Part shown: positions 28,478 to 37,785 of the stretch, piece after piece | How positions within the stretch are numbered: the stretch's first letter is position 1 | How the letters are laid out: each line of letters starts with the position of its first letter | NCBI RefSeq assembly: GCF_004117055.1 | Contig: NZ_CP026363.1 | Coordinates: 456,001 to 520,000, forward strand | Length of the DNA stretch: 64,000 nucleotides | Source: Brevibacillus agri | Lineage (GTDB): Bacteria > Bacillota > Bacilli > Brevibacillales > Brevibacillaceae | Direction of reading: 5' to 3' | Position numbers and translations under genes: made by a program | Notes under the pieces: model-generated | The model's database searches: none | What the model was told of the DNA's origin: nothing | What the model saw: only the letters and a program-made list of their open reading frames with translations

Positions 28478-28702
28478 TTACAGCTTTTTCACCAAAAACT
28501 TGTACACCCCGTTCTCTACTTCATGAGCCACCAGCTCGTTATTGGTCTGCTTCACCCATGCGGTAAAGTCCTGGAGCGATCCTTTGTCCGTCGAAAGCAC
28601 TTCCATGGTTTGCCCCGGCTTCAGCGTATCGAGCGCCTTTTTCGCTCTCACAATCGGCATTGGGCAAGCGAGACCTTTTGTATCTACAACGATATCTGCC
28701 AT
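28478..28702 (-). CDS. TusA-family sulfurtransferase (YrkI-like)
   Basis: 74-residue single-domain protein with the TusA motif GLACPMPIVRAKKAL, whose cysteine carries persulfide sulfur. It lies 14 bp after the rhodanese/metallo-beta-lactamase fusion gene, as yrkI does after yrkH. Acts as a sulfur relay to the other proteins of the regulon. Confidence 0.93.
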   Translation of the reverse strand: MADIVVDTKGLACPMPIVRAKKALDTLKPGQTMEVLSTDKGSLQDFTAWVKQTNNELVAHEVENGVYKFLVKKL

Positions 28703-28716
28703 GTCTGTTTTCCCCC

Positions 28717-29877
28717 TTATTTATCGTGAACGGCGCAACGATTCGGCCCCGTTTCCATCTCGCGCTGCTCTTCTTCGTCCGGCTGCAATCTGCCCATGTT
28801 GACTTGACGGATTTCCTGATAGGCGTTAGGCTGCGGCGGCAACTGCTCGGTAACGACGCGCCGGAACTCGGCTTCATTCGCAATGTTCAAGCCTGGATTG
28901 TCTCGGTACAAATCGCCCAAGCGCGCTGATACGACTCCATCCGGCCCCAGCTCGACATAGCTGCCAAAATGAGCGGGCAAAACCAGCAGCTCTTTGGACA
29001 GCTCTTGATAACGATTATACAAGGTGTCGCGCAGGTCTCCTACCCAATCTTGCGCTTTGCCAGCCAAATCGGGCCGCCCGATTGATGCCACGAACAAAAT
29101 GTCGCCTGTGAGAAAGTACGTGTCGTCTACAAGCAAGGACGTGCTGCCGATTGTATGTCCCGGGGAATAGATCGGCAAAATCGAGATGCTGGTCGTACCA
29201 ACCTGGATGACCTTGCCTTCCTCCAGCTTTTCGTATGCAAACGTGACTTCCTCCGCGTCTTTTTCCGGGAGCCAGTACGTAGCGCCTGCGCTTTCCGCCA
29301 GCTTCCTGCCGCCTGATATATGGTCGGCGTGCAAATGCGTGTCAATCGTATGGGTAATGGTCAGGTTGCGCTCTTTGGCAAACGCTTCATAGACGCCTGT
29401 CATGCGCACGGAATCGACAATGGCTGCTTCCTGGCCTGAGACGATCATGTAGGACAGGCACCCTTTTCCGATGCGGACAAATTGATAAATCTCCCCGCCA
29501 TCGCGCAAGTCGCCCACTTTGACAGGCTCCAGATGCTCGCTCCACTCCTTCATCCCGCCTTGCAGGTAGTACACGTCGTCCAGTCCCGCTTCCGCCAGTT
29601 GCTCCGCCACGAAAACGGACGAGCCTTCCTTGGCGCAGACCACGAGTATTTTTTGATTCACCGGGAGCTTGCCGACGATCTCTTCCACTCCGTCCATCAG
29701 CTCGAAATACGGGGCATTGACGCTCTCGACCCGGTGGCCTTCGATGCGCCAGTTTTCATAATCCTCTCTGTTGCGCACGTCGAGAATGAATAGCTCCTCC
29801 TGCGCAAAAAGCAGCCGGGTCAATTCGTGCGCGGTCATTTTTTTCACTTTTGTTTGTTGGTGTTGCAGGTTGCTCAT
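28717..29877 (-). CDS. Rhodanese - metallo-beta-lactamase fusion (persulfide dioxygenase-like, YrkH)
   Basis: 386 residues. N-terminal rhodanese domain (~10-115, active loop VVCAKEGSS with cysteine), then a metallo-beta-lactamase domain (~120-330) with [23 protein letters not shown] and a late histidine in LPAHFGSY. This matches ETHE1-type persulfide dioxygenases that oxidise glutathione- or CoA-type persulfide to sulfite, and the CstB/YrkH group. The C-terminal ~50 residues are a family-typical extension. Neighbouring tusA and TusA-rhodanese genes support the sulfur-oxidation role. Confidence 0.92.
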   Translation of the reverse strand: MSNLQHQQTKVKKMTAHELTRLLFAQEELFILDVRNREDYENWRIEGHRVESVNAPYFELMDGVEEIVGKLPVNQKILVVCAKEGSSVFVAEQLAEAGLDDVYYLQGGMKEWSEHLEPVKVGDLRDGGEIYQFVRIGKGCLSYMIVSGQEAAIVDSVRMTGVYEAFAKERNLTITHTIDTHLHADHISGGRKLAESAGATYWLPEKDAEEVTFAYEKLEEGKVIQVGTTSISILPIYSPGHTIGSTSLLVDDTYFLTGDILFVASIGRPDLAGKAQDWVGDLRDTLYNRYQELSKELLVLPAHFGSYVELGPDGVVSARLGDLYRDNPGLNIANEAEFRRVVTEQLPPQPNAYQEIRQVNMGRLQPDEEEQREMETGPNRCAVHDK

Positions 29878-29890
29878 GCCAATCTCCCCC

Positions 29891-30478
29891 TCACTGGTTT
29901 TCTACCGGGCCACCCCAACCAGCCATGCCCGGAACGACGTTTTTGACACGGGAAAAGCCTTTGCCCGCAAGCAACTGGCACGCCAGATCGCTGCGGTTGC
30001 CAGAACGGCAGATGACAAACATGTCGCGGTCCGTCGGCAGCTCATCGAGATGCTGCTCCAATACCCCTAGGGGTATTGATTTGGCCGCAGGAATCCGTTG
30101 GAACGCGTATTCGGCAGGTTCACGCACGTCTATCAGCAGAAACGGTTCCGGGGATTGCAGCCTGGCTTGCAGCTCTTCGTTCGTGATCGTGTGCGGGTAT
30201 TTCGTCTCTGCCTTCGTCTCCTGGGGACTGGCTTTTCTGAGAAAATGCCTCATAACATCACCCTCCTGGATCGAACCTAAATAGTGGTGCCCGGTATTGT
30301 TTGCCCAGCCCTTCATGTCAGCGAGCGAACCTTTGTCAGTAGCTTGCACCTCAATGACCTGGCCTGGAGCGATTTGTTCCATCGCTTTTTTGGTGCGGAC
30401 GACAGGCATCGGGCAAGCCAGCCCTTTGCAGTCCAAAACCTTATCGACAGAAAAATTCGGTCGTGCTTGTGCAGACAT
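29891..30478 (-). CDS. TusA-rhodanese fusion protein (CstA/YrkF-like)
   Basis: 195 residues. TusA domain (~12-80) with [14 protein letters not shown], linker, then a rhodanese domain (~100-190) with [11 protein letters not shown] and VICRSGNRS. Both reactive cysteines are present, fitting a protein that accepts and passes persulfide. It is the first gene of the minus-strand group yrkF-yrkH-yrkI. The promoter carries a CstR operator just beyond the -10. Its coding sequence also contains a perfect 20-bp operator-like palindrome (separate entry). Confidence 0.92.
   Translation of the reverse strand: MSAQARPNFSVDKVLDCKGLACPMPVVRTKKAMEQIAPGQVIEVQATDKGSLADMKGWANNTGHHYLGSIQEGDVMRHFLRKASPQETKAETKYPHTITNEELQARLQSPEPFLLIDVREPAEYAFQRIPAAKSIPLGVLEQHLDELPTDRDMFVICRSGNRSDLACQLLAGKGFSRVKNVVPGMAGWGGPVENQ
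30059..30078. repeat. Perfect operator-like palindrome inside the TusA-rhodanese gene
   Basis: CAATACCCCTAGGGGTATTG at 30059-30078, a perfect 20-bp palindrome carrying the ATACCCC half-site on both sides. On the minus strand it encodes SIPLGVLE of the rhodanese domain. Confidence 0.7.
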
Positions 30479-30557
30479 GCTGTGTTTCCTCCTTGCGTTT
30501 TGAATGGGGTTTTTGGTTGAAAGACAGGTTTCGGTTTACAGCGTCTGTTTTATACAT

Positions 30558-30603
30558 ATACCCCTATGGGTATTATAATATGTGCAGAGGTTTTCTTTGT
30601 CAA
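30558..30603 (-). promoter_or_regulatory. CstR-controlled promoter of the TusA-rhodanese operon
   Basis: Minus-strand -35 TTGACA (30598-30603), 17 bp, -10 TATTAT (30575-30580), then ATACCCCTATGGGTAT at 30558-30573 directly after the -10. The arrangement fits repression relieved by persulfide. Confidence 0.85.
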
Positions 30604-30865
30604 CAGGGATTCGCTTTGTTTTTGGCAAGGGGGTGTTGTCCGGTGCAAGGGTGACAGGTGACGGCTGGCGGGCTGTTGCTGGCGGCTGTCACGAATCCGT
30701 CCATTCCGGCATTTTGTTGATTTGTCTGCGGAGGAAACGGATGTGTACGTGGTAGACAAACAGTTTGCGTGAACGTATGTGCGGACGCATGAGGCGGGAT
30801 GGTGTGGGCCTTATTTTTGCAGGAGGTGAGGAAACAAAAAAGACAGCTTTCGTTCACTGTCCTTT
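30604..30865 (-). terminator. Gene-free interval ending in a terminator of the small-gene pair
   Basis: 30604-30834 holds no gene I can support. At 30835-30865 a GACAG-TGAACGAAAG-CTGTC hairpin with TTTTTT on the minus strand ends the transcript of the two small genes to its right. Confidence 0.6.
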
Positions 30866-30871
30866 TGACAT

Positions 30872-31150
30872 TCATTTGATGCTGGATTTGTTCGGCAATA
30901 AGTAAAACAAAAATATGCCCTCGACAATGGAGAACAAGTCATTGTAATAATAATTAGGGAATCGGGTTTGATGCTGTTTATTAAGCTTTTCCGTTACATA
31001 TAATCTGGAGTTGTCGGAAAAGACAATGGTTGCTCGTTGGGCGAATATCGAGCTTCGCATGCCTGTGCCGTCCGTGTCATGTATAAATTGTATCGCATGT
31101 CCAAAAGTCTTTTTCAAAACCTCCAAATTTGTGGCAGGGTTGCCGATCAT
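30872..31150 (-). CDS. Small hypothetical protein, second of an overlapping pair
   Basis: 92 residues, unrecognised. Contains FGHAIQFIHDTDGTGMRSSI and TIVFSDNSRLYVTEK, a possible beta-hairpin fold, and a hydrophobic C-terminal stretch (LFSIVEGIFLFYLLPNK). The ATG overlaps the TGA of the upstream gene (ATGA), so translation is coupled. Lower GC than the neighbours, beside a tRNA gene, which suggests acquired DNA. A two-component toxin-antitoxin or toxin-immunity relationship is possible but nothing in the sequence proves it. Confidence 0.5.
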   Translation of the reverse strand: MIGNPATNLEVLKKTFGHAIQFIHDTDGTGMRSSIFAQRATIVFSDNSRLYVTEKLNKQHQTRFPNYYYNDLFSIVEGIFLFYLLPNKSSIK

Positions 31151-31428
31151 AAATCACCAATCTCTTTAAGAAGGGATTTCCATTCCTTTCCTTCCCTCGC
31201 CCAAATCCAATCCTCGGAGTCATCCGGATTTCCTTTTTCGCTTACGACCTCTTGATATGGCTTCGCATAGCGTTTTTCAAAGTAATTTATCGTCTCTACT
31301 ATGAAGCGGATACGACTTAAATTCCCGCCATGAGAAGGAGAAGACAATTCCCCCATTTTCTCTTTTTGTTCATAGATTTCAACTATTTCACGAACCGGGA
31401 TTCTTTCTTCTGTCGGTGAGATCCACAA
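31147..31428 (-). CDS. Small hypothetical protein, first of an overlapping pair; start uncertain
   Basis: Unrecognised charged protein, roughly 93 residues if translation starts at TTG 31428; ATG 31356 would give 69. The open frame extends upstream to 31554, but that part crosses the tRNA-Ser gene and its terminator and is not coding. No good ribosome site is visible for any start, so it could be a truncated remnant. Contains GGNLSRIRFIVETINYFEKRY and DSEDWIWAREGKEWKSLL. Overlaps the next gene by four bases. Confidence 0.4.
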   Translation of the reverse strand: MWISPTEERIPVREIVEIYEQKEKMGELSSPSHGGNLSRIRFIVETINYFEKRYAKPYQEVVSEKGNPDDSEDWIWAREGKEWKSLLKEIGDL

Positions 31429-31487
31429 CGTATTTTCACATATTCGCGCTTGCTTGTTTCTCCGGGAGCGCTCTACTCCAACAAAAA

Positions 31488-31511
31488 ATGACCCAACGGA
31501 TTTATCCGTTG
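31488..31511 (-). terminator. Terminator after tRNA-Ser
   Basis: Minus-strand CAACGGA-TAAA-TCCGTTG, then GGTCATTTTTT. Confidence 0.7.
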
Positions 31512-31525
31512 AGCCACTTTGTAAG

Positions 31526-31614
31526 CGGAGAGAGTGGGATTCGAACCCACGCACGCCTCACGACGCCTAACGCATTTCGAGTGCGTCCCCTTATGACCAC
31601 TTGGGTATCTCTCC
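31526..31614 (-). tRNA. tRNA-Ser (anticodon CGA)
   Basis: 89 nt on the minus strand. Acceptor GGAGAGA pairs with TCTCTCC; anticodon loop CTCGAAA on the stem CGCA/TGCG reads UCG codons; a long variable arm (TTAGGCGTCGTGAGGCGTG region) and T-loop GGTTCGAATCC are present. CCA is not encoded. Followed by its own terminator and two low-GC small genes. Confidence 0.95.
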
Positions 31615-31774
31615 ATATTTGTTTGTCAGAAACATCACTAACTATAGCAAATCCGAGAAAAAAGTGCAAGAGCTAACTTCTGTGCTTCCCCTTGATTTGC
31701 TCGCCGCATTAGGCCAAACTAATAACAACACCTAGTATGGGGATTTTTGACCAGAAGAAAAGCGAGGAACATAC

Positions 31775-32494
31775 ATGAAACGAGAACGTTTGGACAAGGT
31801 GCTGGCGAATATGGCGTTCGGCACACGCAAGGAAGTGAAGGCGCTGGTGAAGCAAGGACTGGTCGTCGTGGACGGCGTGGTCGCGACCGATCCGGGCATG
31901 CACGTCATTGCCGAAGAGCAGGATATCACCGTAGACGGGGAGCCGCTCAACTTCAAGCGCTGGGTTTACGTCCTGTTAAACAAACCCCCTGGGGTAGTTT
32001 CCGCGACCGAAGACAATGTGCATCAAACCGTAGTCGACCTGCTTCCTTATGAATGGGCGGTCAAGGTGCACCCGGTAGGCAGGCTGGACATCGACACAGA
32101 AGGGCTGCTGCTTTTGACCAACGACGGCCAGCTTTCACACAGCCTGCTGTCCCCGAAAAAGAAAGTGGACAAGGAGTATTTTGCCCGCATCGACGGCCCG
32201 GTCACAGAGCGGCATGTACAAGAGTTCGCCAAAGGGGTGGAACTGGAGGATTTCACCACGCTGCCTGCAAAGCTGGAGATTTTGTCTTCGGGAGAAACTT
32301 CCGAGGTACGCGTGACGATTATGGAAGGAAAGTTCCACCAGGTAAAACGGATGTTTGCCGCCTTCGGTCTGCATGTCACCTACCTCCAACGCATCCGCAT
32401 GGGCCCGCTCCACCTCGACCCGGCACTCGCTCCCGGTGAATACCGCGAGCTGACCGAGGAAGAGCTGCACCTGCTGCAAAACGTAAACAAATAA
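31775..32494 (+). CDS. RsuA-family pseudouridine synthase
   Basis: 239 residues. N-terminal S4 RNA-binding domain (RERLDKVLANMAFGTRKEVK), then a catalytic domain with VGRLDIDTEGLLLLTNDG, catalytic aspartate D105, and the KFHQVKRMF motif. RsuA modifies U516 of 16S rRNA; RluB/E/F relatives modify 23S rRNA, so the exact site is inferred. ATG 31775 with GAGG upstream. Convergent with tadA, sharing a terminator. Confidence 0.9.
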   Translation: MKRERLDKVLANMAFGTRKEVKALVKQGLVVVDGVVATDPGMHVIAEEQDITVDGEPLNFKRWVYVLLNKPPGVVSATEDNVHQTVVDLLPYEWAVKVHPVGRLDIDTEGLLLLTNDGQLSHSLLSPKKKVDKEYFARIDGPVTERHVQEFAKGVELEDFTTLPAKLEILSSGETSEVRVTIMEGKFHQVKRMFAAFGLHVTYLQRIRMGPLHLDPALAPGEYRELTEEELHLLQNVNK

Positions 32495-32547
32495 TTAGGC
32501 GCCAGATGCCCGGCATGCTGCCTGCAAGCGAGCCGGACGGCGCCCGC

Positions 32548-33073
<526 letters not shown>

Positions 33074-33340
33074 TTACGGTCAGAGAACAGCCTGCCTTTT
33101 CCCGGTCGATTGTGCGCTTGTATGCGCTTGCCGGCAGCATGGCATTCGATCACTTGAAGCGCTAAGAACGCTTCACATGACCAGCCAATCCCCGCATAAA
33201 TCAGCAGCAATCCGGGCAAATTGTGGCATCGCGAAGTTTTTGTCCATACCTGCTCACATACTCTCTGCGAGATTACATACATTAATGATGTACGGAAGAT
33301 GTTTGTAATTCACAGATAGCCTCTATCTGGAGGGATGCGA

Positions 33341-33838
33341 GTGGGCTTAACCTCTGCAAGCACTTTGTTTGATCGTTTTCACAGTCCGACGAGAGGACAA
33401 CTGGCGAAAGAAGACGTGTTTTCCCACATTGAACAAACTCTCTCTTCAATGAATGGACCGTTTGAGATTATTGTGGGAGCCGATTCCCAGTTGAAAAGTC
33501 GCGGAACGTTTTTCGCCTTGGTCATTACGGTGATTCGCCCCGGACATGGTGGGACCTTCTTTTATCACAAGTTTCAGGAACGGCGCTATTCATCCTTGCA
33601 GCAGCGGATTTTTCAAGAGGCCATGTACGCGGTAGGTCTGGCTACGGAGGTTCGGCAATATTTGCGCGATCATCAGCTCGATGCCCCCATCCGCTTGCAC
33701 TTTGACATCGGCAGGAATGGCCCTACCCGTAAGTTTATCCAGTCGCTTCTGAGCCTAGCAGAAACCAACCACTTCCGGGCGGAAATCAAACCAAACTCCT
33801 TCTGTGCGTCTACGATTGCTGACAAGTTCACGAAGTAA
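33341..33838 (+). CDS. ykuK: YkuK-family (DUF458) RNase H-like protein
   Basis: 165 residues. Begins FDRFHSPTRGQL, has FEIIVGADSQLKSRG with an acidic residue in the first strand of an RNase H-like fold, and IRLHFDIGRNGPTRKFIQ. Sequence agrees with B. subtilis YkuK as I recall it; function unknown. GTG 33341 is chosen because GGAGGG sits six bases upstream; the ATG at 33335 is too close to that site. Confidence 0.85.
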   Translation: MGLTSASTLFDRFHSPTRGQLAKEDVFSHIEQTLSSMNGPFEIIVGADSQLKSRGTFFALVITVIRPGHGGTFFYHKFQERRYSSLQQRIFQEAMYAVGLATEVRQYLRDHQLDAPIRLHFDIGRNGPTRKFIQSLLSLAETNHFRAEIKPNSFCASTIADKFTK

Positions 33839-34088
33839 TGAAGAGCATCCATTCTTCCTTGAACAAAGCGTGCAGGCGGATTGCTGTTGGACGCATCCGC
33901 CCGCTTTGTTTGGATTCTTCGCTCATCGGGTCACGTACTTCTGGACAAGCAGGCGAAAATCCTTCTGCCAGGTCCATAACCGGATACATAGACTGTTTTT
34001 TGGTACACATCCTGTATAAAACAGGGTGATTGACAACGCTCGGGCATGTAAGCTATTATAAGCATTAATTGAAGCGTTTTCACAAGGC

Positions 34089-34158
34089 GTGTTACTGGTA
34101 ATGCAGGCATGAGCCGAGAAGATCTTTTTCTTGAAAAAGGTTTTTTCGGCTCTTTTTT
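34089..34158 (+). promoter_or_regulatory. GlcT-type RAT element and terminator upstream of glcT
   Basis: GTGTTACTGGTAATGCAGG (from 34089) then CATGAGCCGAGAAG matches the ribonucleic antiterminator of GlcT. The end overlaps a terminator: GAGCCGA (34111-34117) pairs with TCGGCTC (34146-34152) followed by TTTTTT. So glcT would be controlled by its own product. Confidence 0.75.
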
Positions 34159-34179
34159 GTCTAAAGGTGGTGGAATTAC

Positions 34180-35040
34180 GTGTCCCGTGAACAGGAAAAA
34201 ACATATGCGATTACGCGTGTGTTGAACCATAACGTCGTACTGGTGGAAGAACCCGGCACCAAGCTGGAAATTGTGCTGTTCGGAAAAGGAATCGGTTTTG
34301 GCGCAAAGCCTGGGAACACGATCCCCGCCCATGACCCTCGTGTGGAGAAGCGCTTCAGGCTGGAAAATGAAAGCCACCAAAAACAGTACCAAACCATACT
34401 CAGTCAGGTCGATCCTGCTGTGGTAGGGATCGCGGAAGAAATTATCGCGCTCATCGCCAGTGAAATTACACCGCAGCTCAACGAACACGTCCACGTCGCT
34501 CTGCCCGACCATATCCAGTTCGCGATTTACCGCTTGCGCAACGGCATGGAGATCGTGAATCCGTTCCTGTTCGAAATCCAGACGCTCTACACAAAAGAGT
34601 ACACGCTGGCAAAACGGGCAGCGGACATGATTAAAAAGGCATTCGATCTGGATATTCCAGATAGCGAAATCGGTTTTCTCGCCTTGCACATTCACTCGGC
34701 GATCAGTTACTTGCCTGTCAAAAAGGCGGTACAGTTTACGAACGTCATCAGCGAATTGGTCAGCATGATCGAGCAGCGGACAGACAGAACCATCGAACGA
34801 AGCACCGTCGACTACGTCCGGCTCATTACCCATCTGCGTTTTGCTGTGGAGCGCATCCGCCAGCAAAAGACCATTCACAACCCGCTTCTCGACCGGGTCA
34901 AAACGACGATTCCGGAAGCCTACGAGCTGGCGTCCGAGCTGGCTGCCTATATTTCCAACCGGCTGGAGGTCACTGTCCCGGAAGACGAGGTCGGCTACAT
35001 GGCCTTGCATGTTTATCGCTTGTTGCAGCAACAACCGTAA
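34180..35040 (+). CDS. glcT: Transcription antiterminator GlcT (BglG/SacY family)
   Basis: 286 residues. RNA-binding CAT domain (~1-60: AITRVLNHNVVLVEEPGTKLEIVLFGKGIGFGAKPG), then PRD1 and PRD2 (~70-285) with conserved histidines near LALHIHSAI and the late MALHVYRLLQQ. Known: unphosphorylated PRD protein binds the RAT and prevents termination, EII-dependent phosphorylation inactivates it. GTG 34180 with AGGTGG upstream. Directly before the glucose-PTS genes. Confidence 0.93.
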   Translation: MSREQEKTYAITRVLNHNVVLVEEPGTKLEIVLFGKGIGFGAKPGNTIPAHDPRVEKRFRLENESHQKQYQTILSQVDPAVVGIAEEIIALIASEITPQLNEHVHVALPDHIQFAIYRLRNGMEIVNPFLFEIQTLYTKEYTLAKRAADMIKKAFDLDIPDSEIGFLALHIHSAISYLPVKKAVQFTNVISELVSMIEQRTDRTIERSTVDYVRLITHLRFAVERIRQQKTIHNPLLDRVKTTIPEAYELASELAAYISNRLEVTVPEDEVGYMALHVYRLLQQQP

Positions 35041-35071
35041 TCCCACAAATTCAAATTGATGATAATCCTGC

Positions 35072-35164
35072 GTGTTACTAGTTCGACTAGGCATGAGCGG
35101 TGAGATCATACGGACATAGTAAGTATGTCGTCGTATGGATCAGACCGTCTCATGCCTATTTTCG
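35072..35164 (+). promoter_or_regulatory. Second GlcT-type RAT with long terminator before the IIA gene
   Basis: GTGTTACTAGTTCGACTAGG at 35072-35091, followed by CATGAGCGGTGAGATC, matches the RAT class. It overlaps one arm of a long hairpin (GGCATGAG/CTCATGCC outer stem, CATACG/CGTATG inner stem, about 35089-35159) ending in TATTTTCG. Controls entry into crr-ptsH-ptsI. Confidence 0.8.
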
Positions 35165-35187
35165 TTCAGACGCAAAAGGAGGAACTT

Positions 35188-35685
35188 ATGCTACGCAGTC
35201 TGTTTTCCCGTAAAAAACAACAACAAGAAATCACTTTCCTCGCTCCTTTGACCGGGAGTGTTGTCCCTTTGTCGGAAGTGCCCGATCCCGTCTTTGCCGG
35301 GAAGGTCGTAGGCGACGGCGCTGCGATTCTGCCTGCGGAGGGCGTCTTGTACGCTCCTGTCGACGCAAAGGTCACTCATCTGTTCCCTACCCATCACGCC
35401 ATTGGCTTGTCGACAGACAGCGGCGTGGAGCTGCTCATGCATATCGGGATTGATACCGTGAAATTGCAGGGCAAAGGCTTTACCCCGTTCGTCTCGGTAG
35501 GTGACAAGGTGAAAGCAGGCGACAAGCTGATTCAGTTCGATATCGCCGTCTTGCAGGAGGCAGGATGCCCGATCGTCACCCCGATCGTCATTACCAACGG
35601 CGATGTCGTCGCGGAAAAAAACGTGGTAGCACAAGGCAATGTCGCGGCAGGCCAGGAGCCGCTGATGACTGTCGTCCTGAAATAG
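35188..35685 (+). CDS. crr: PTS glucose-type EIIA component
   Basis: 165 residues, free-standing EIIA-Glc. Histidine pair H70 (PTHHAIGL) and H85 (ELLMHIGIDTV) match the active-site histidines of EIIA-Glc; H85 is the phosphorylated one. LAPLTGSVVPLSEVPDPVF at the start is the family's first strand. ATG 35188 with AAAGGAGG; a 21-codon extension is rejected. In B. subtilis IIA is fused to PtsG, here it is separate. Confidence 0.93.
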   Translation: MLRSLFSRKKQQQEITFLAPLTGSVVPLSEVPDPVFAGKVVGDGAAILPAEGVLYAPVDAKVTHLFPTHHAIGLSTDSGVELLMHIGIDTVKLQGKGFTPFVSVGDKVKAGDKLIQFDIAVLQEAGCPIVTPIVITNGDVVAEKNVVAQGNVAAGQEPLMTVVLK

Positions 35686-35713
35686 AAGAAGCACCTGTTG
35701 GGGGAGGTACACC

Positions 35714-35980
35714 ATGATTCAATTCGAAGTAACGGTCACGGTTGAAGGCGGGCTGCACGCTCGCCCGGCCGCTCTTTTGGTAAATCGCTCGGCGCAATCC
35801 CAAGCGAAAATCACCTTGAGCAAAGGTGACAAGCAAGCGGACGTCCGCAGCATTTTGGGGATCATGACCTTGGGCGTGACCCAAGGCGACAAGCTGATCG
35901 TCTCGGTGGAGGGAGAAGATGAGGAAAAAGTAGCTTCCTCGCTCCAGCAATTTTTTGAACAGTCTTTTGAGAGCGAATGA
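35714..35980 (+). CDS. ptsH: Phosphocarrier protein HPr
   Basis: 88 residues. H15 in GGLHARPAA carries phosphate from EI, and S46 in ADVRSILGIMTLG is the HPr-kinase site that gives CcpA control in Firmicutes. ATG 35714 with GGGGAGG. Between the IIA and ptsI genes. Confidence 0.96.
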   Translation: MIQFEVTVTVEGGLHARPAALLVNRSAQSQAKITLSKGDKQADVRSILGIMTLGVTQGDKLIVSVEGEDEEKVASSLQQFFEQSFESE

Positions 35981-36004
35981 GCGGTGAAAGAAGGTGAAAC
36001 AGGC

Positions 36005-37723
36005 ATGTTGAAAGGAATCCCGGTTTCTTCTGGCATCGCGATCGCCCCTGTCGTCATTTTGGCACACGATGCTCCGGCTGCTCCGGCTGTGACCGCGCAA
36101 GGCGCGCCGGCAGACACAAGCAAAGAGCTGGAGCTGCTCGCCAGAAGCGTGGAGCAGTCGCGCGAACAGTTGGAAAAGTTGAGAGAGCAAACAGAGGAGC
36201 AATTAGGCGCAGAAAAAGCAGCGATTCTCTCCGCGCATATTGCTTTTCTGGAGGACCCCGCTTTTGTCGGGGAAATGACCTCTCTGATCGAAAACAGGCA
36301 GGTGGCCGCTGCTGCTGCCGTACAGCAAGTGTCCGACCAGTTTGTCGCCCTGTTTGAAAGCATGGACGACGCCTATATGAAAGAACGGGCGGACGATATT
36401 CGCGATGTGAGCCGCCGCCTGATTCGCAACCTCTCCGGCACAGGACAGGAGGCAGTCTTCCCGGAAGAACCGTTTATTTTGGCCGCGTGGGATGTCACTC
36501 CTTCGGAAACGCTGCAGCTTCCGCTCGCATTTGTGCGGGGCATTGTCACGGTAAAAGGCGGCGCGACCTCGCACGCAGCGATTTTGGCCCGTTCTCTGGG
36601 GATTCCGGCTGTCATGGGCGCCGGGGAACAACTGCTGGAAAAAGTAGCTGCTGGCAGCCTGCTGATTCTCGATGGCGCTACAGGCGAGCTGATCGCAGCG
36701 CCAGACGCGAAAACATTGGCACGCTACGAGGAAAAAGCCGCCAAGGAAGCCGCTGAGCGTGCAGCCTACGCGGTATTGAAGGAATTGCCCGCCGAAACGA
36801 TCGACGGCCATCGCGTTCATTTAATGGCCAACATGGCGGTTCCCGAAGAGGCAGCAGCGCTCGCCGCTTCCGGCGTAGAAGGAATCGGTTTGTTCCGCTC
36901 CGAGTTTTTGTTCATGGACCGCAGCACGCTGCCAGACGAGGAAGAACAGTTTGCGGCCTACAAGCAGGTCGCTACAGCCTTTGGCGAAAAACCTGTCATC
37001 ATTCGCACGCTCGACGTCGGCGGCGACAAGCATTTGCCGGCTCTCGAACTGCCGCAGGAAGATAATCCGTTCCTCGGCTTTCGGGCGATGCGCATTTCCC
37101 TGGCCCGGCCAGAGCTGTTCCTCGTTCAGTTACGGGCGCTATTGCGCGCCAGTGCCTTTGGACGCCTGCTCATCATGTTCCCGATGATTTCCCACCTGGA
37201 GCAGTTGCGGCAAGCCAAGCAATTGTTCGAACAGGCAAAAGCGGAGCTGCGGGAAAAAGGGATCGCTTTTGACGAACAGATCGCAGTCGGCATGATGATG
37301 GAGATTCCGGGCGCTTGCCTGCAAGCGGACGCCTTTGCCAAAGAGGTAGACTTCTTCAGCATCGGGACCAACGATCTCGTGCAATACACGCTCGCCGTAG
37401 ACCGAATGAACGCGAACGTAGCCAGCCTCTACAGCTACTACCACCCTGCGGTGCTGCGCCTCATCTCGCACGTCATCGAAGCCTCTCACCGCGCGGGAAT
37501 ATGGACCGGGCTATGCGGAGAGATGGCGGGCGATTCGCTCGCGACCGAGCTTTTGCTTGGCCTGGGCCTCGACGAGTTCAGCGGTGCGGCCTCGGTAATG
37601 CCAAAGGTCAAGGAGCGCATTCGTGCCACAAGCATGGAAAAAGCGAAGCGACTCGCAGAGTACGCTCTGACGCTTTCGACCGTGGAAGAGGTCGTGCAGT
37701 TTTTGCGAGACAAAACCGAATAA
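36005..37723 (+). CDS. ptsI: PTS enzyme I
   Basis: 572 residues. Phosphorylates HPr using PEP. Active histidine H190 in GGATSHAAILARSLGIP; PEP-binding domain with GIGLFRSEFLFM, FFSIGTNDLVQYT and LCGEMAGD. ATG 36005 (MLKGIPVSSGIAIAP) follows AAGGTG; a seven-codon GTG extension (35984) is rejected on spacing. Four bases before that, the ptsH stop. Confidence 0.96.
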   Translation: MLKGIPVSSGIAIAPVVILAHDAPAAPAVTAQGAPADTSKELELLARSVEQSREQLEKLREQTEEQLGAEKAAILSAHIAFLEDPAFVGEMTSLIENRQVAAAAAVQQVSDQFVALFESMDDAYMKERADDIRDVSRRLIRNLSGTGQEAVFPEEPFILAAWDVTPSETLQLPLAFVRGIVTVKGGATSHAAILARSLGIPAVMGAGEQLLEKVAAGSLLILDGATGELIAAPDAKTLARYEEKAAKEAAERAAYAVLKELPAETIDGHRVHLMANMAVPEEAAALAASGVEGIGLFRSEFLFMDRSTLPDEEEQFAAYKQVATAFGEKPVIIRTLDVGGDKHLPALELPQEDNPFLGFRAMRISLARPELFLVQLRALLRASAFGRLLIMFPMISHLEQLRQAKQLFEQAKAELREKGIAFDEQIAVGMMMEIPGACLQADAFAKEVDFFSIGTNDLVQYTLAVDRMNANVASLYSYYHPAVLRLISHVIEASHRAGIWTGLCGEMAGDSLATELLLGLGLDEFSGAASVMPKVKERIRATSMEKAKRLAEYALTLSTVEEVVQFLRDKTE

Positions 37724-37785
37724 ACGGTTTTGTCCCTCATTGTTTGTAAGCGATTTCACCGTTCTTTTTCCGATCAAAACAGTTT

